Of a stretch of DNA of 35,994 bases, positions 22,023 to 34,610 are shown one piece after another. Within the stretch, counting starts at the first letter, position 1. Each line of letters opens with the position of its first letter. A program made the position numbers and the translations under genes. The notes under the pieces are model-generated. The model did not search any database and had not been told where the DNA came from. It saw only the letters and a program-made list of their open reading frames with translations. Where the stretch lies: positions 1-35,994 of the forward strand of contig JANBQC010000268.1 in the NCBI GenBank assembly GCA_027576995.1. Reading direction: 5' to 3'. The DNA is from Dimargaris cristalligena. Taxonomy: Eukaryota; Kickxellomycota; Dimargaritomycetes; Dimargaritales; Dimargaritaceae.

Positions 22023-23919
22023 GTTACAAACTAATGGTATAGCTATCACGGGATCTATGGAACCCCATTTAGTAAATGGGGAGCGAGTCAGCGGGTTGGT
22101 TAATAGTGATGAGAAGCCCCCTCTCCAAAAAAAAACAAATCGTAGCATCCATTTCCCTATTGATTCAGCGGCAATTCGGTAAGATCGTCCTGATTTTGGG
22201 TGGTTTGTTAACCGGGGGACTGCTGCGGAGGAGGGAGCAGAGAAGTGCGTACCTTATTAATAATGATTGAATCCATTGAATCGTACGCAGAGGTACAGAG
22301 GAAGGGTGGTGATGAAATTCAATGATTTTGGTATAACTATAACTCGTAGTGCGGGGATGCAAGCGAAATATCACTGTATCATTTCGTTGCCGCGTGAGTC
22401 CTGTGGCATGACCAGAGCTGTATCGGGTGTGATATATATATATATATCAATATCTTTATATATCCTTTTTAGGGCAACACGACCACCATCATAACTCCGT
22501 TACCTAAACGAGCATTCGGCAGATTAATTTTTTCTGGGGCATTTCTTTGGGCCTACTTGGGCGGTTTTAGGAGCTCTACGAGTCACGCGGATTACTCCGC
22601 CCAAGACCATATCTCTCCCAATCAGTCAGCAGTGGTGGCGTAACCAGGGCCCACTATCCCAACCCCGACGATATGGCATGGTGCCTCAGTATAGAGCGTG
22701 TCCAACCACCGAGTCACGCCTGGTTTTGTAATCCTGGCTATTGGGGCTACTGGCGAAGTGGGGCGGGGCGGTGCAGGTTAACTACATTTTGGTCTTGCCT
22801 ATCCCTGCCTGCTTAATTTGTTTGCTGATAATAAAATACCCAATGAGCATATGATTATCACCCAGTATTTTATTATTATCTTTTTGTTCAATGAGGCGGG
22901 ACTCGGGCATCGGGTAAGGTTTACCGGTAAACAAGGAAAAAGGGGCGGGGGTGGAGTAAGGCGGTGGGGTCTGACCTGTTGGGTAATACATGGGTACAAT
23001 ACATTGGGGAGGATGGATGGTGCCGATGGCCCAAGACAGAAATAATAATACTAATAATAATAATATTGGGAAGGGGGAGATGGAGGTGGTATTCTGATAT
23101 TCGATGCGGTCGGCCATATTACAATAGGTTTCATTACCCCTGAAAACTTATATCCACAATAGCCAATATGTATTTTATTATTATTATTTAAATGTGCAGT
23201 TAGAATGAGTCGATTATGCTCTCTGTTGCAACGCGGGTCGGAGTGATGCGGGTGGGGGGGTTGAATAATAGCAGTGGGGGGATGTTGACCTCAAAGGGGG
23301 GGGGGTATATATGTGTGTGGCAGGTTATTAATGATTGTTTTAATAGTTTATTGCATTTTGCGCCCGTGACCTTTCTTCCCCTCTATTTGGCAATGTGACT
23401 TGCCTTGTACAGTCCATCCTACCAGACTTGCATCGGGGACTGAATAACCGGACTCGGTCTGCCCCACCACTCCCCCTGGTGTGATTATTGCCTTCTTGGA
23501 TTCGACTGAGGGTCCCCCACCTCAGACGCGAGGCAGAACAAAAAAGGGGGAACTATCCCCGTTTTTCAATAAGCACATGGGTGAGAAGGAAGGGGGGAGA
23601 GTGAGGGTTGGGTGGTTCAAATATGCATGGCCAAATGACCCGATCTGATCAATGGGCCACTTCCCCTCTTGATCATTCGGGCACTCTGCCTGACCTGCCC
23701 GGCCACAGACAGGGTGGGGGGAACACTGCACCAACTACCAGCCGCCCTCTTGAACTTGAACTCGCTTAATACCATTATTACCTTATTGGCTGGATTTTGG
23801 TCAATAATCAGAACTTTTGTTAATGTAGCGTAAAGTTTAGGAATAGTAGAAGGTCAGGTGGGCTGATCAGATTGTTTCTCGTTCTAAGGATTGCCGCCGT
23901 GACTCTTTACTTCTGACTC

Positions 23920-23942
23920 CCTCCTCCTCCTCCTCCTCCTCC
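23920..23942 (+). repeat. (CTC)n microsatellite
   Basis: About seven CTC triplets in a pyrimidine-rich stretch. Confidence 0.8.
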
Positions 23943-24860
23943 ATTCACCCTTACCCTGGTTTCATTACTTGATTGACTAACCATACCCACTGAAGTCCGC
24001 GGTGCTTCAGTACCCACTGTTTCTATTTGATTTGATTTTATATACTATATTACTGGATCAGCCTAGCAGTCATTTTTTTCATAATCACCCAATCTGGGGG
24101 ACCACCAGCAGTGATGGACTGATTCAATATGGGATGAATTGTGGCCCACTTTGCCTTAGGCTGGACTGGGCCAGCATTGTATTGTTGGGTCACGCACTTC
24201 CAGTAGGGCGATTTCCCCCCAAATTAGTAATGAGACCAGCGGGTCGGTGTTGGTCCTCTAGGCTGTTCTTCACGATACACAAAATCCGAATTGGATTGGA
24301 TTGGAGTATTGCATACTCACGCTGAACGGCACCTGCGTGCTGACTGGGTGCCATGTTAAATCTATCATTCAGTGCATCTAGGTTATATATATTTATATAC
24401 ATCTCTCTATAATAGTCTTCAAATGGATTATTGCACCTGGTGGTTTATATTCGCCTCTGCTTAACGCGTGGGTGGGAAAGGGGAGACAGGTATTGGTAAT
24501 TCGCGTCCATTTACCTTGCGTCTTGTCCCTTTATTTTTATTCTTTTGTAGCAATTGCGCCCGCTGCACGGGATGAATCAGCCAAGCCAAATGGTCTCAAA
24601 GGAACAGGGTACCGTTAACTGGTCAAGAATACCTCCGTAATCCGCGGAACCCGTTTCATGGCTATTGCCTAACAATAAACAGACAGGGGTGTGGCTCACC
24701 GCCCTCTCCTAGGGCAGCCACTGTCCCCGCCGCTAGCTATACTGCCCCTTCTAAGCAAAATCCCCCCCCCCCCATTATAGAATACTCAAACCACCGAGGC
24801 AACCAATACCCGTGGCCTAAACTAATCCTAAAAAATATATGGCGTGAGCGGTCCGTCCTA

Positions 24861-24890
24861 TCCTCATTCTCATTCTCATCCTCATCCTCA
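24861..24890 (+). repeat. Hexameric TCATTC/TCATCC tandem repeat
   Basis: About five imperfect six-base units. Confidence 0.75.
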
Positions 24891-25977
24891 CGTATATATT
24901 ATATTGACTTTGGGTTTACCCCAGCCTAATAATTCACCCTATTTGAAACAATTGTGGCCACTCGAGTAAGTTCACTATTAATGTTTGGATTAACCCCCCC
25001 AAAAAATTTCATCACCCTCCCGCCGATATATTTACCTTCATGGCGAAACGAGGGGGAGGGGTCGAAGTGGTCGAATGCTCGAGGGAAACTATCCAGTCAA
25101 GGCGACTTCTCCATATCCGTCGGGTTTACCTACTTTCTAAATGAATCACCGCAGCATAGAATGTGTAACTCCAGACACGTAGCTCCGGTTGCAATCCAGA
25201 ACTAATACTATTTGGATAGATGATGTTTAGTATTCTGGTCCGAATATTTCATCAAGTACACATGGAAAAGTCGGCGAGAAATTGGTAACTATGTGACCTG
25301 GTCTCATTATTGCAATATACGGGGTATACGGCTATATGGAGCTTGTTCCGTGCGAATACGTCCGTAATAGGGCAGAAATATTACAATTGGAATTGAGGAT
25401 TCGTTTACTTAATAGCAGTGTAATTTACACCTGGATTGCCCAGTAATTATAGTGACCTTCCTTACCATGGGTAATGTGGTTTATTCATTCGGCATGGCTC
25501 AAGTTATATTACAGGAGGGAATGGGATGGGATAAAATGATTAAAATCCAGGAGGCCCACCGGCCTATTCTGCTGGCACATGCCCCGTCTCCCAGCTCTCG
25601 CACGCCTTGATGCTTCGTCCCTTCGTTACGGCTTTCCACATTCCCACCTGAGGTTGTGTAGCCATTGGCACTTCACAATGACCAAGCACATAAATTAAAG
25701 GTAAGGAGTGGGCTATAAACCTGAGGTCTGATCAACTTGTGCGCTGGGTTTATAGTCTATGCCATAGAGGAGAGGGGATTGCATCAAGTGAAATTGGCCA
25801 GCGGGTTTATCCGTGGGAAGTCGGTAAACCGAGGGTAGTGCTTTGAGTTAGGGTCGTTTATTAGTATACGAATGAGACTATCTTTGAATAGAGGTATGGC
25901 GGTGGGGAAGGAGAGGAGTATGCTGTTGGTATTCGGGTGGGGCTGAAGGCGGCGGTGAGGGAGAGTGTGTGTCTGGC

Positions 25978-26272
25978 TTAAGCAACAGGGCGGGGTCTCT
26001 CGTATGGCGCAAGGAGTAAGGAGGTCAACTCGAACCAAACGACCGACTGGGTGGGGTTTTTACGACCACCCAGTGTGTCGGGTTGTGTCGGAACTAGCGT
26101 GACCCTGGTCGGAATGTACTGCCAAGCTGGCCCCGATGACTGATTTAATAATAATAAAAAGTCCTCCACAGTTTTGACGTCATGGGTGGTTGGCATCCGG
26201 GTTTTCGAGCAAAAGTCCGCTGCCAGTGCCGAATTAACGGAGGCGATTGATATACAAAAAGAACATTAATGC
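25978..26272 (-). CDS. Unassigned short open stretch, possible exon
   Basis: An open stretch of about 95 codons on the minus strand without repeats. It contains HDVKTVEDFLLLLNQ, PAWQYIPTRVTLVP and VVWFELTSLLLAPYE and ends with a stop at 25978. An AG after CACTGGC could be an acceptor. No family recognised; it may be a chance frame. Confidence 0.15.
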
Positions 26273-28756
26273 TGGAGGGGATGGACCATACCCTCACTTC
26301 CCTCCGATTAGGTGGCTGAATGAGTGGAAGGCAGAGTGACATTGGTCGGCCGATACGGTAGCTATCGATGGATCGTTATGCAATCGTAGCTGGTGGAGGA
26401 GGCAGCCATCCCTTTGGTTCTCGAAATAAAATGATAACAATTCGATTGAGATCATCTGCTCTTGATTGGGGAATACCATCGATGTAACTCGTATTCACTG
26501 TTGTACCCCTAGTTTATTGGCACCATCTCTCGCTATAGCGCATAGGGAGTGGGGGGAGAACAGCTTTCCTCCTAATCGACTCCTCACCGCTGGCCTCCTG
26601 GGTGTATATGTCAGCTTTTCGGCTTAAGCTCACCACGCCATGCTAATGCTTCGAGTTCTACTATATGAAGCTATGTGGGAGTATGATGAAGTCATAGGAT
26701 TGTCCCTATATTAGCGAGCGCTTGGTTGTATCGGCAGGTGACTAAAGATGGACAACGCCCAGGCTCAGCGACAGATTCAGTCTATGCCACCTTTTCCCAT
26801 TCCCAGCCTACATGACGTTTGTTGGAAATGGACCGGTTATATACCACCCATGTACGGTATAATTAAAAGTAAATCGGTCTGGATAGGTGAATACCACTGA
26901 TCAAATATACATGAATTAATTATGATGCAGTTGGCACCGTTGCTCCCTACGAAACCACGAAGGGCAACTGGGATTTTAGCTGTTCGGGAATTCACCTGTA
27001 GCTGGTGAATAAAGACATAGCAACCCCATGCAATTGGACCGAAATCATTCGCCTCCGCACGGCAAACTAGGTGGGCTATGCGACATTGGCCATCGTTTCC
27101 TAAGTGTAGGGCCCATCGTTCCTCTCCCTCTTTATGGCCTAGCCCAGAAACGCTCGAGCTTTTCGGGCTACTAATAATATATATATATAATAACTACATT
27201 TATATACGTTGGGGGAAAACCCCGTGGTATCTGAAGTCCAAAGTCCCACTGGGCTGCGAAGCGGAGTTTTCCACCCCTTCATTAGCCAACCATTTTCCCG
27301 ATCACCATGGCCGAATGACTTCCAAAAAATTTTTTTGGACTTACCGTTTAGGATTGCTTCCCGTTCCCCTTCACTATTCGCCGCAGGGTGTGGTGGTGGT
27401 GGGGGGGGCTTCTCTTTCATGGGTGCAGCCTAGGGTTTTACATGAATGATCGCCCCTGTACGTCAGCCCCCCTTTCCCTCCTCCCGCCTAATCAATAAAG
27501 TCTCCAAAAGAAGCGGAGGCTGTAAGAGAGAAGGAGGGTCCCCCATTCATTCATTAGGCCACTACGTTATTTTTGATCAACCCTGTTCTGCACCGGCACG
27601 TTACATTTTGGCCAAACGAGATTCCGATTAGGTCGTCTAATGAGAGGGTCTATAAAGCAGAGAGAGGTCAGGGAGGCGGCAGGAGGAGGAGGAGGGATTC
27701 GGCAGGATGTTCGCTCTGGTTTATTTAAATGGCCTCACCATCCGCTCCAGCCTTCCAGCCGCTTTTTTATTATACATATTCTCTTTATTTATATTTTGCA
27801 TCATTACAGTACTTGTGGTTTGCACTGTGAAGGCATCTCCCTCCATCGTCCTTTTCATCGTCTTTTCACCCCACTCCCCCCTCTCATACTGTACGGATAA
27901 TACCGGGCGTAGGCGTACACCTGATAAACCATTAGGCGAACATTGGCCTCTACACGCACACAAACATACATACCATAATACACTTCGCTGTGCTAGTCCG
28001 CCATAGCGAAACCTCCGGCGTTACATCATTGTAAAACTGCATCAGCTGTTGGCCATATAAGGCGATGTCGGAGCTTCTTTAGCAGATTCCACTAATTGAC
28101 TGGTCCCCGGATATTATACTATTCCTAGGCTACCCTTCCACTTGTTCCAAGGCGGCCCAAGGGTGTATATCGACTATATCATCAAGCACCCTGCGATAAT
28201 TATCGTTTAAGCATCTCCAAAAGATTCCCGTACTGCCGTACTTTAGCATTCCGCTTAAAAGATTCGGTATCCACTGCCACCGACCAGCCAACGTTCGCTC
28301 ATAACCCTCTCATTATCCTAGCCAGCCATCATTGGTACAGAACCCCCCCAACACCACTTTATTACGTGAAGGCCTTTTTGCCTTATTATTATTAGTGGCC
28401 GCGTCCCCTCCCCCTTTTGACGTTCTTCTGAGAGATACCTCGGCTAATATTTAATCCTGGCCGGTTCTATTATAGGCATTGGGACCTGTAAAGAAACCGC
28501 AATTGTGCTAGCTTATTACCCGCGCTCGATTGGGTATCCCCCTGATCAATCTTTGGTATGGGTTACCCGCTCGGTGCCCTCCTTTTCCCCTTTTCTCTTC
28601 CTTATTATTATTCTTCGTCTTCTATTTCTACCCAACTGCCGCGCCATCATCTCCCCCCTGCAGCCCATCATTCCTTGTCTACTGTGCTATAACTACCCCC
28701 GACTTCCTCTCTCTAACTTAATCTCACCTTGCCTGTAAAGAGCTCTTATTACCCAC

Positions 28757-28766
28757 CTATATATCC
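28757..28766 (+). promoter_or_regulatory. Candidate TATA-like element of the 28879 gene
   Basis: CTATATATCC lies about 113 nt upstream of the start codon within a CT-rich region. It is a weak match, and only its position supports it. Confidence 0.3.
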
Positions 28767-28878
28767 GTTTAGCGTTCACCCGGTCTCGGCTTGTTCCACC
28801 TCTTTACCCGCGGGTCTACTCTCCGTTTATTCTGCACTTCCTTATTCTCACCACACACCCTACTCTATCGCCTGAACC

Positions 28879-29472
28879 ATGCTGCCGCGCTGTGGTGATT
28901 GGGCTTTCCTTGTCCTGAGCTGCTTTATTGTGGGCCAATGGACCCAGGACGTGGGCGCCCTGGGGCATTCGTCGTCGTCTCCCGCCAACCTTCTGACATT
29001 GGTCCGGCGACAGCCATGTGGCGAAGACCGGCCCTGCATTGTCGAGCAATTGCGTCACCTCCAACGCCGGAATATCGTTTGCACCCAGCAATGTTCCGCC
29101 GACCAGGTGGCGAATTCAGCCTCGACCACGACTTCGGCTGCCACCGGCGCCAGTCTCAATATAACCCAGGCCCTCAATGAGAAACGCCAAACCCAAGACT
29201 TGCATCGGCGCCAAGAGTGTATCAACAACTGTCTCGATGACAACAGTAGCAAGGGCGGATTTTCCATGGAGAACGCCCCGGCTATCAATGGGACTACCAC
29301 GACTTGGGTGGTCTCCAGTCAAACGAGTCCCACCAGCTCGCCCACGTCAAGCAGCTCGAGTATGATGGACTCCGCGGCTCCTGCCGGAAGTCGTGGCCCC
29401 GTGGGGGCGACGGTCTTGGGGTCCTCCGTTCTGATCCTTGGATCCCTCCTCTTGACGGCGGTCGATTTGTAA
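28879..29472 (+). CDS. Small secreted Cys/Ser-rich protein with GPI-type tail (6 mature Cys)
   Basis: 197 aa, single exon, no known family recognised. The N-terminal hydrophobic segment (residues 7-20) looks like a signal peptide. The mature part has six Cys, C47-X5-C53-X14-C68-X3-C72-X41-C114-X3-C118. Two of the three pairs are CX3C, and the spacing of the first pair (C-X5-C) matches the two downstream genes. Dibasic sites (RR at 43-44, KR at 102-103) could be Kex2 cleavage points. A Thr/Ser-rich stretch (about 128-160) with likely O-mannosylation leads to a small-residue site and a hydrophobic C-terminus (VLILGSLLLTAV), as in GPI precursors. There are N-glycosylation sequons at NIT and NGT. 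The start follows a pyrimidine-rich leader. It is probably a divergent member of the neighbouring 8-Cys family that lacks one CX3C pair, or an analogue. Confidence 0.85.
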   Translation: MLPRCGDWAFLVLSCFIVGQWTQDVGALGHSSSSPANLLTLVRRQPCGEDRPCIVEQLRHLQRRNIVCTQQCSADQVANSASTTTSAATGASLNITQALNEKRQTQDLHRRQECINNCLDDNSSKGGFSMENAPAINGTTTTWVVSSQTSPTSSPTSSSSSMMDSAAPAGSRGPVGATVLGSSVLILGSLLLTAVDL

Positions 29473-29924
29473 TTCCCCCTCAAAAAATAACAATACACCA
29501 CAATTCATAGTGGTCGCCCACTCCTCCTCCTTCTGATACACCATAACCCTCGCATATGCCTGCCATTTCCCGCTAGCACACCCCCATAGTATCCCCCGTA
29601 TTTTTAAAATTCCCCACTGATATTCGTTGCCTATTTTTTTGTCGGGCTTGTTATTGTTTTTGTATAAATTCCGCTGTTTTCAAAGCGTATGTACTTCTGG
29701 TTGTAATCGGCCCCCACACCACCCTTCCATTTTAAGTCGGCTCGAGAGGAAACGGGGGGTGGGCTATCGACCATGTTTATAGACACGTTTTAACAACACT
29801 CCAGCCTCTACTGGTAACCCAACCTGATGCAAGGAACAGGTGTACTCTTTCACTGGCCCCCCTATTAAGTACGTCTCCATAGTCGCATGTTTTACTATGG
29901 CCCGTTTTCCTATTATCATGGCGT

Positions 29925-29940
29925 ATGTGTGTGTGTGTGT
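29925..29940 (+). repeat. (GT)n microsatellite
   Basis: Short GT run in the spacer between the first two surface-protein genes. Confidence 0.75.
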
Positions 29941-30669
29941 CCCGGCAGGGTATCGCTAGTCGTCGAATACCCCACCTCTTCTATTTTCCATAGTCGAGCC
30001 AGCTTGGCCAATACTCTTTAATGTCTCGAAATCAATAACCATTTTTCATGAGCGAACCCAAGTTAAAATCTATATCATTCATATATAATGAACCAACCCA
30101 GTCCTGGGGAGACTAGCAGTCCGTTATTTTTCGAGTTATGGTATCCCATTTATTGCTTCATATCTAATAAAAACACACGTAATTACACCGACAGGGCGGA
30201 CTACCATATATGGTTATTGGTGTTTTCAACTTATTGATACACCAAAACAACATATGCCCAGATAGGCCATGTAACTTGTGCTAAAGCCCTCTACTCCAAC
30301 GCTGAACGAGCCATCAGGTAACCTACTAGTGTATTCACCAAAAGGAGCTATTAAATCAGTAAATCCACAACCTAGGTACACAAGTCAAACTTCTTTCCAG
30401 GCAAAATTGGTGTGTAAAATGACCTACCCGCTTTGACGCCAGTCAAGTCGGCCTTGCTGGCTATAGTGGCGTATTTATAATACATGTGGTAACTTAATAA
30501 GACCGATACCAAAGTCACTTTTATGTATGGTCCACCTACAGGTGGGTAATTAGGACGAAATGATAGTCTAACCTATATAATGATAAGATCCCTACACCAC
30601 TGGTCCCCTCATTTTTGCGATATTCAGGGCTTAAGGGGAGGGTATTCGTTATTCCCCTTACTCTTTCTC

Positions 30670-30747
30670 ATGCCCAAGGCTGGAGACGACGCGAATCGCG
30701 ATTTATTCAACGAGCAGTTCATTGCGCTTCAAAAACAACGACAATGA
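30670..30747 (+). CDS. Possible 25-codon small ORF
   Basis: Starts after a CT-rich run (CTCTTTCTCATG) and encodes a charged, helix-like 25-residue peptide (begins MPKAGDDANRDLFNEQFI). A strongly pyrimidine-rich stretch follows. It may be a small gene, an upstream ORF of an unseen transcript, or chance. Confidence 0.15.
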   Translation: MPKAGDDANRDLFNEQFIALQKQRQ

Positions 30748-31886
30748 CCCCTCCTCGTCTCCAGCTTTTCCCTCCCCGCTTATCCCTCCCCACCCCCTCC
30801 TTTTCCTCACACCCCTCCCCTTTCCATTGTTGTCTTTATAGTCGGGGGTTATATAGAACTGTGGATAAAGACGAATGTAAATTAATTCTTCCTCTCCATG
30901 GTTCTCCCACTCTCCAATCTCGCCCGATAATGCGGCTAACAACACTACAGAGAGAATTCCCTGACATTATAATAGCGGTAATCGTCTAGATGGAACGGTC
31001 TTTATGCTGTTTGATTGTCCTTCTCAACTAGGGCGGTCCTCCTCGTCCTTGTCCCCTGCTAGAACGGGCATTATACTATTTCTCCCGCATTGAAAAAGTA
31101 AGGACGAGGCGAGAGGGACGAGACGGGAGGGGAGGAGATTGCGAGGGAAGATGATCGCACGAGGAAAAGGGGGTATAATGGTAGTGCCTCTCTTTACCAA
31201 CCACCCAATGAATGGGGCCCATGCAATCTGGGAATGCAAACGGTAGGGAGTTGTGCAGCGAACGATATTTCGGGTCGCTTATTCTTAGTTGCCCCTCCCC
31301 CTATCCCTTTCTCGTCCCCCCCTCCCCTCCTCCGCTCCCTTCTCTTTAATGGTGCCGCTTCTCCAGAGCTCGAATGCATTGGTGTTCGAGATACAGGACA
31401 TATCCCAAACCGCCGATTGTATTGTACACTAGTATTGTATTAACGTTTCCCCAAACCCAATTTTGATGTCCCTTTATAGCTAGGTAAATATATAACTAGT
31501 GGGTTAGCCACCTAAACTTTTCATTCAACATCAGCCTTACATCTCGATATCAATTTTTAAATGCTCAGCACCCTTGCTCTTGGTGGCTTTCATTGACCTT
31601 TATTCCAGAAAATTACACCCAGTATTCACCCCCCTTGAAATTTATCGCCTATTTACCAACAGCTACGTACCAAATACTGCGGATAGTTCTCTACCTTAAC
31701 GTCCCTCCGAGCCAGTACCCTTTTCTCAAACCAGCCATAGGAAGCACCAAGTATTATAGCCTATAGAGCCACATTACCTCCCGCCCACCCACTATCTCCT
31801 CCCTCTGAGTCTCCTTTAGTCCATAGCCGAGCTATCCCGGTTTACTTTACTATCCCCCTCCACCCGCACCCACACCCACTGCCAGC

Positions 31887-32375
31887 ATGTCAGCGCGTTT
31901 CTATCTCTCCGCCCTCTTGGCCCTCACTCTCCTAGGCTTATCCCACGCCGAGGGCTCCGACATTTTAGTTCCCGTCGGCACCGAAGTTCCCAAACAGATG
32001 CAATGTTTCTTCAAGCACGCCTGCCAAAGCCAGGACCCTAAAATGTGCGTGCAAAACTGTCTCCAAATTCCCTACTCCGAGTTTGAGTTATGTTCCAACA
32101 AGTGCAAGTTTTCGGCCACCAATGTGACGGACCCCGACTACGTCAAAAATAGCGAGTGTTTTTTTCCATGTGTACAGGTTTACCGGCTGGCCACTAAGCT
32201 ACCCGACTCGTCGTTTTACATTGGCGATACCTTTGACATTAATGACGCTGATGACAGTACTACTCCAACGATTGTGGCACGGTCGGGTGCCGAAGCTACC
32301 CAGCGCTATAGTTTCGCAGTCGTGTCGTTAGCGGCCGTCGGTTCGATTATCATCACCACATTTGCCTTCATTTAA
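31887..32375 (+). CDS. Small secreted 8-Cys protein (twin CX3C) with GPI-type tail
   Basis: 162 aa, single exon. There is a clear signal peptide (residues 1-21, ending SHA). Eight Cys follow: C40-X5-C46-X7-C54-X3-C58-X10-C69-X3-C73-X17-C91-X3-C95. Sequence around the Cys matches the 35283 gene: QCFFKHAC, CVQNCLQI, CSNKC and ECFFPCV. One NVT sequon is present. The C-terminus (SFAVVSLAAVGSIIITTFAFI) is hydrophobic with no charged end, preceded by small residues at RSGAEA, consistent with a GPI signal or a single membrane anchor. Unlike its paralog it has almost no Ser/Thr stalk. The Cys spacing does not fit CFEM, hydrophobin or cerato-platanin proteins. Function unknown; a cell-surface role is inferred. 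Confidence 0.9.
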   Translation: MSARFYLSALLALTLLGLSHAEGSDILVPVGTEVPKQMQCFFKHACQSQDPKMCVQNCLQIPYSEFELCSNKCKFSATNVTDPDYVKNSECFFPCVQVYRLATKLPDSSFYIGDTFDINDADDSTTPTIVARSGAEATQRYSFAVVSLAAVGSIIITTFAFI

Positions 32376-34587
32376 TTGGGTAACCCCATCTTGCCCACCC
32401 TAGAGCTTTTGCCATGTGTATTTACATCGAGCGTGATACACAAAGCACCCCATTTAATTATTCCCAATAGTTTGTTTTTTTTTAGTCGCACTGCTGTCTT
32501 ATTACTTCAACCTAAATCTTTTCGCACCCACTACCCTATCGCTTAGTATATGCTGCTGGGTGGTGTTTATAGTGTTTCATTATTAGATTTTAGAAAAATA
32601 TCCAAATGTACAAAAAGATGGTGATTATACCCACTAATTTTCCACACTTAGAATAAAACCTTTAAATAGAACGAAGCATAGACACCTGTCGAATAATAAT
32701 GATAATTTGAGGTTTAGTAGGTCGGTCTAGTAGAAAAGTCTGGAGGCCTGTGGTTGGCTGTGTTTTTCCAGGGGAACTTTTCGAAGTGACATTTTGGGGT
32801 TGGTGTTGAACTATCCCATTCAGACGACTAAAAAACGACTGGTGTTAACCCCACCGTCGTTAAAACATCAAGTTTTAATTCAATTTTTGAAGTGCATGCA
32901 TTTTAAATAAAGGCGAGTTACTTAGCTATGGGGCTCCTATTACTAATAGTTTATTCACTTAAGAGTCCCAGCTAATGTATCTATGTTTAAATTAAGAAAG
33001 TGGGCGTCTTATTTGGACGGTATTCAGGCTCTGTGACCAGCCTTTTTTTGTGGGATTATAGTGGGACGACGCTATAAATACTAGCTGGTTCTTCATATAA
33101 TATGGAAGGGCAATTGCATTAAAATAAAAATAATAATAATGAAGTGGACAGATAAATATGGATGTATACGAACGGAGAGACCGCGGGAGTTTGTATATGT
33201 GTAGGGGGAGGGAGGGGAGTAAAGAAAAACGAATACAAGGACAGGGGGCTTAAGTGCTCTTTATTCAAGGCCAAATTGAGAATTCGTGTTTATATTATTG
33301 AATACAGTGACTTCGTCCTTTCCGATTAAACCAAGGGGCCTTCAATAATACACTTCTCCGATGCTAATGGGCGGTAGAAATAGCGACCATTTAATTATCG
33401 CTGGTGCGTGGAATGAGCGTTCTACAGAAGGAATTGCCAATTGCCCAGCTATATGCAACACTCCATTAGTCACCAATCCTCTACTCGTTTTTGAAATAAA
33501 GTTATGATAACTCTTTCTAGGGATAAAGTCGACTATTAGTAATGATAGCCAAAAGGGTTTCGAAAATCGACGAGTGAGCATTTGCAGTGTGGGAGAACAG
33601 ATCACAAGTTTCACCGAACCTCTCCGTTTGATGCCCTTCATCCCGATTACCACCGACTGGGCGATAATAGGGCCCTAGTCTTCCAACGCTGCTACTGTGC
33701 TGTCAATTGGCGATTCCTTGCGATTCTCCACCCAAGCTATTATTGGAACGGACTATACATGGGTCTAGTGTCGACCTCCTACGAATACCTCCACCCCTCC
33801 CTACCCCTGCGGAATATATTCTATTCTTAGCCGACACAACTGAAATGACCAAAATAGTTTACAGATGACCCTATCCGCCCAACATTAATGTATCCTCTAT
33901 TTACAAATTTGAGTTTACCCAACCAATTAGCAGCCTTCAGCGAGGTAGATTATCCCGCTATGGCAATCAAATCGTAAATATTCCGTACCAGAGATTTGAA
34001 CAAAAATGGTTAAAGTAGACGACGACTCCTACGCACGGTCACTGGTTGGCTAAAAATACTACAGGTTTCAGATAGGCATTTGTACACTACCCTCTTCACT
34101 GTACGTCATTGTCGATGGAGGATTTCGGTGGGGAGAGATGGGTGGGATTCGCTCTGTCATTCGCCAAACGAGCTGGCACATCGTCAATGTCATTTTGGAA
34201 AACCTGTGCAGGCTAAGGAGGGTGGAAGAAAGATACTAGGGGAGAGGGATGAGGGATGATGATAATCCATCGGGGCCAATAACACCCCCCTCTCCCTATT
34301 GCATAAAAATAGCCGCAGATCCGACTGGGCCGATCCTACTTTAGTTCGATTGAATAATCGATTCGAGCTGGAGGAAGGAACGAGAGGGACGAGGGGAAGG
34401 AATTTGTGAAAATCTACAGCCAGGGTTTTGGATGAGCGGGGATTTGGTAGAGGGTGGCTTGGTTCGTCTCCGATTGCTCTTTCCTTCGTCAACTCCCCCT
34501 CCCTCCCGTTAAATGAAAAATTATCCCACTCTTCCATTGCATTGCTTAGATTCGTGAATAATCCATTTTCGGGTTCCTCTACAAGTG

Positions 34588-34610
34588 CCCGGCTCGATTG
34601 GCAAGCCGGG
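34588..34610. repeat. Short GC-rich hairpin
   Basis: Arms CCCGGCT (34588-34594) and AGCCGGG (34604-34610) flank a 9-nt loop. It lies about 670 nt upstream of the 35283 gene. Seven GC-rich pairs make a stable stem, but no function can be assigned. Confidence 0.6.

Larger units (their letters stand above)
16822..28878. other. About 12 kb without a recognisable gene
   Basis: Only short open frames, including the low-confidence candidates listed separately. It is rich in microsatellites: TGA (16957-16974), TA (18850-18868, 19880-19903, 22001-22022, 22432-22447, 27177-27189), CATT (19318-19339), CTC (23920-23942), TCATTC/TCATCC (24861-24890) and a C run (24762-24773). The last 300 nt are CT-rich and belong to the promoter of the 28879 gene. 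Whether it is real intergenic DNA or holds genes with very short exons cannot be settled by eye. Confidence 0.5.
29473..31886. other. Spacer between surface-protein genes 1 and 2
   Basis: About 2.4 kb. It contains a GT microsatellite, a pyrimidine-rich block (30745-30835), a purine-rich block (31090-31150) and the possible small ORF at 30670. I see no remnant of a further 8-Cys copy. The last 100 nt are C/T-rich leader of the 31887 gene, without a clear TATA box. Confidence 0.5.

Noticed and set aside
21537..22148. 203-codon minus-strand open frame
   Set aside because: It crosses a (TA)n tract (YIYIYI), has no domain-like segment, and frames on both strands are open here, so it looks accidental.
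26008..26040. tRNA B-box-like GGTTCGAGTTGACC on the minus strand
   Set aside because: The flanking bases do not pair as a T-stem and there is no A box or acceptor stem, so it is not a tRNA gene.
31108..34392. Shared 13-mer CGAGAGGGACGAG near 31110 and 34380, each 800-900 nt upstream of a surface gene
   Set aside because: Both sit in purine-rich DNA and similarity does not extend, so it could be chance.
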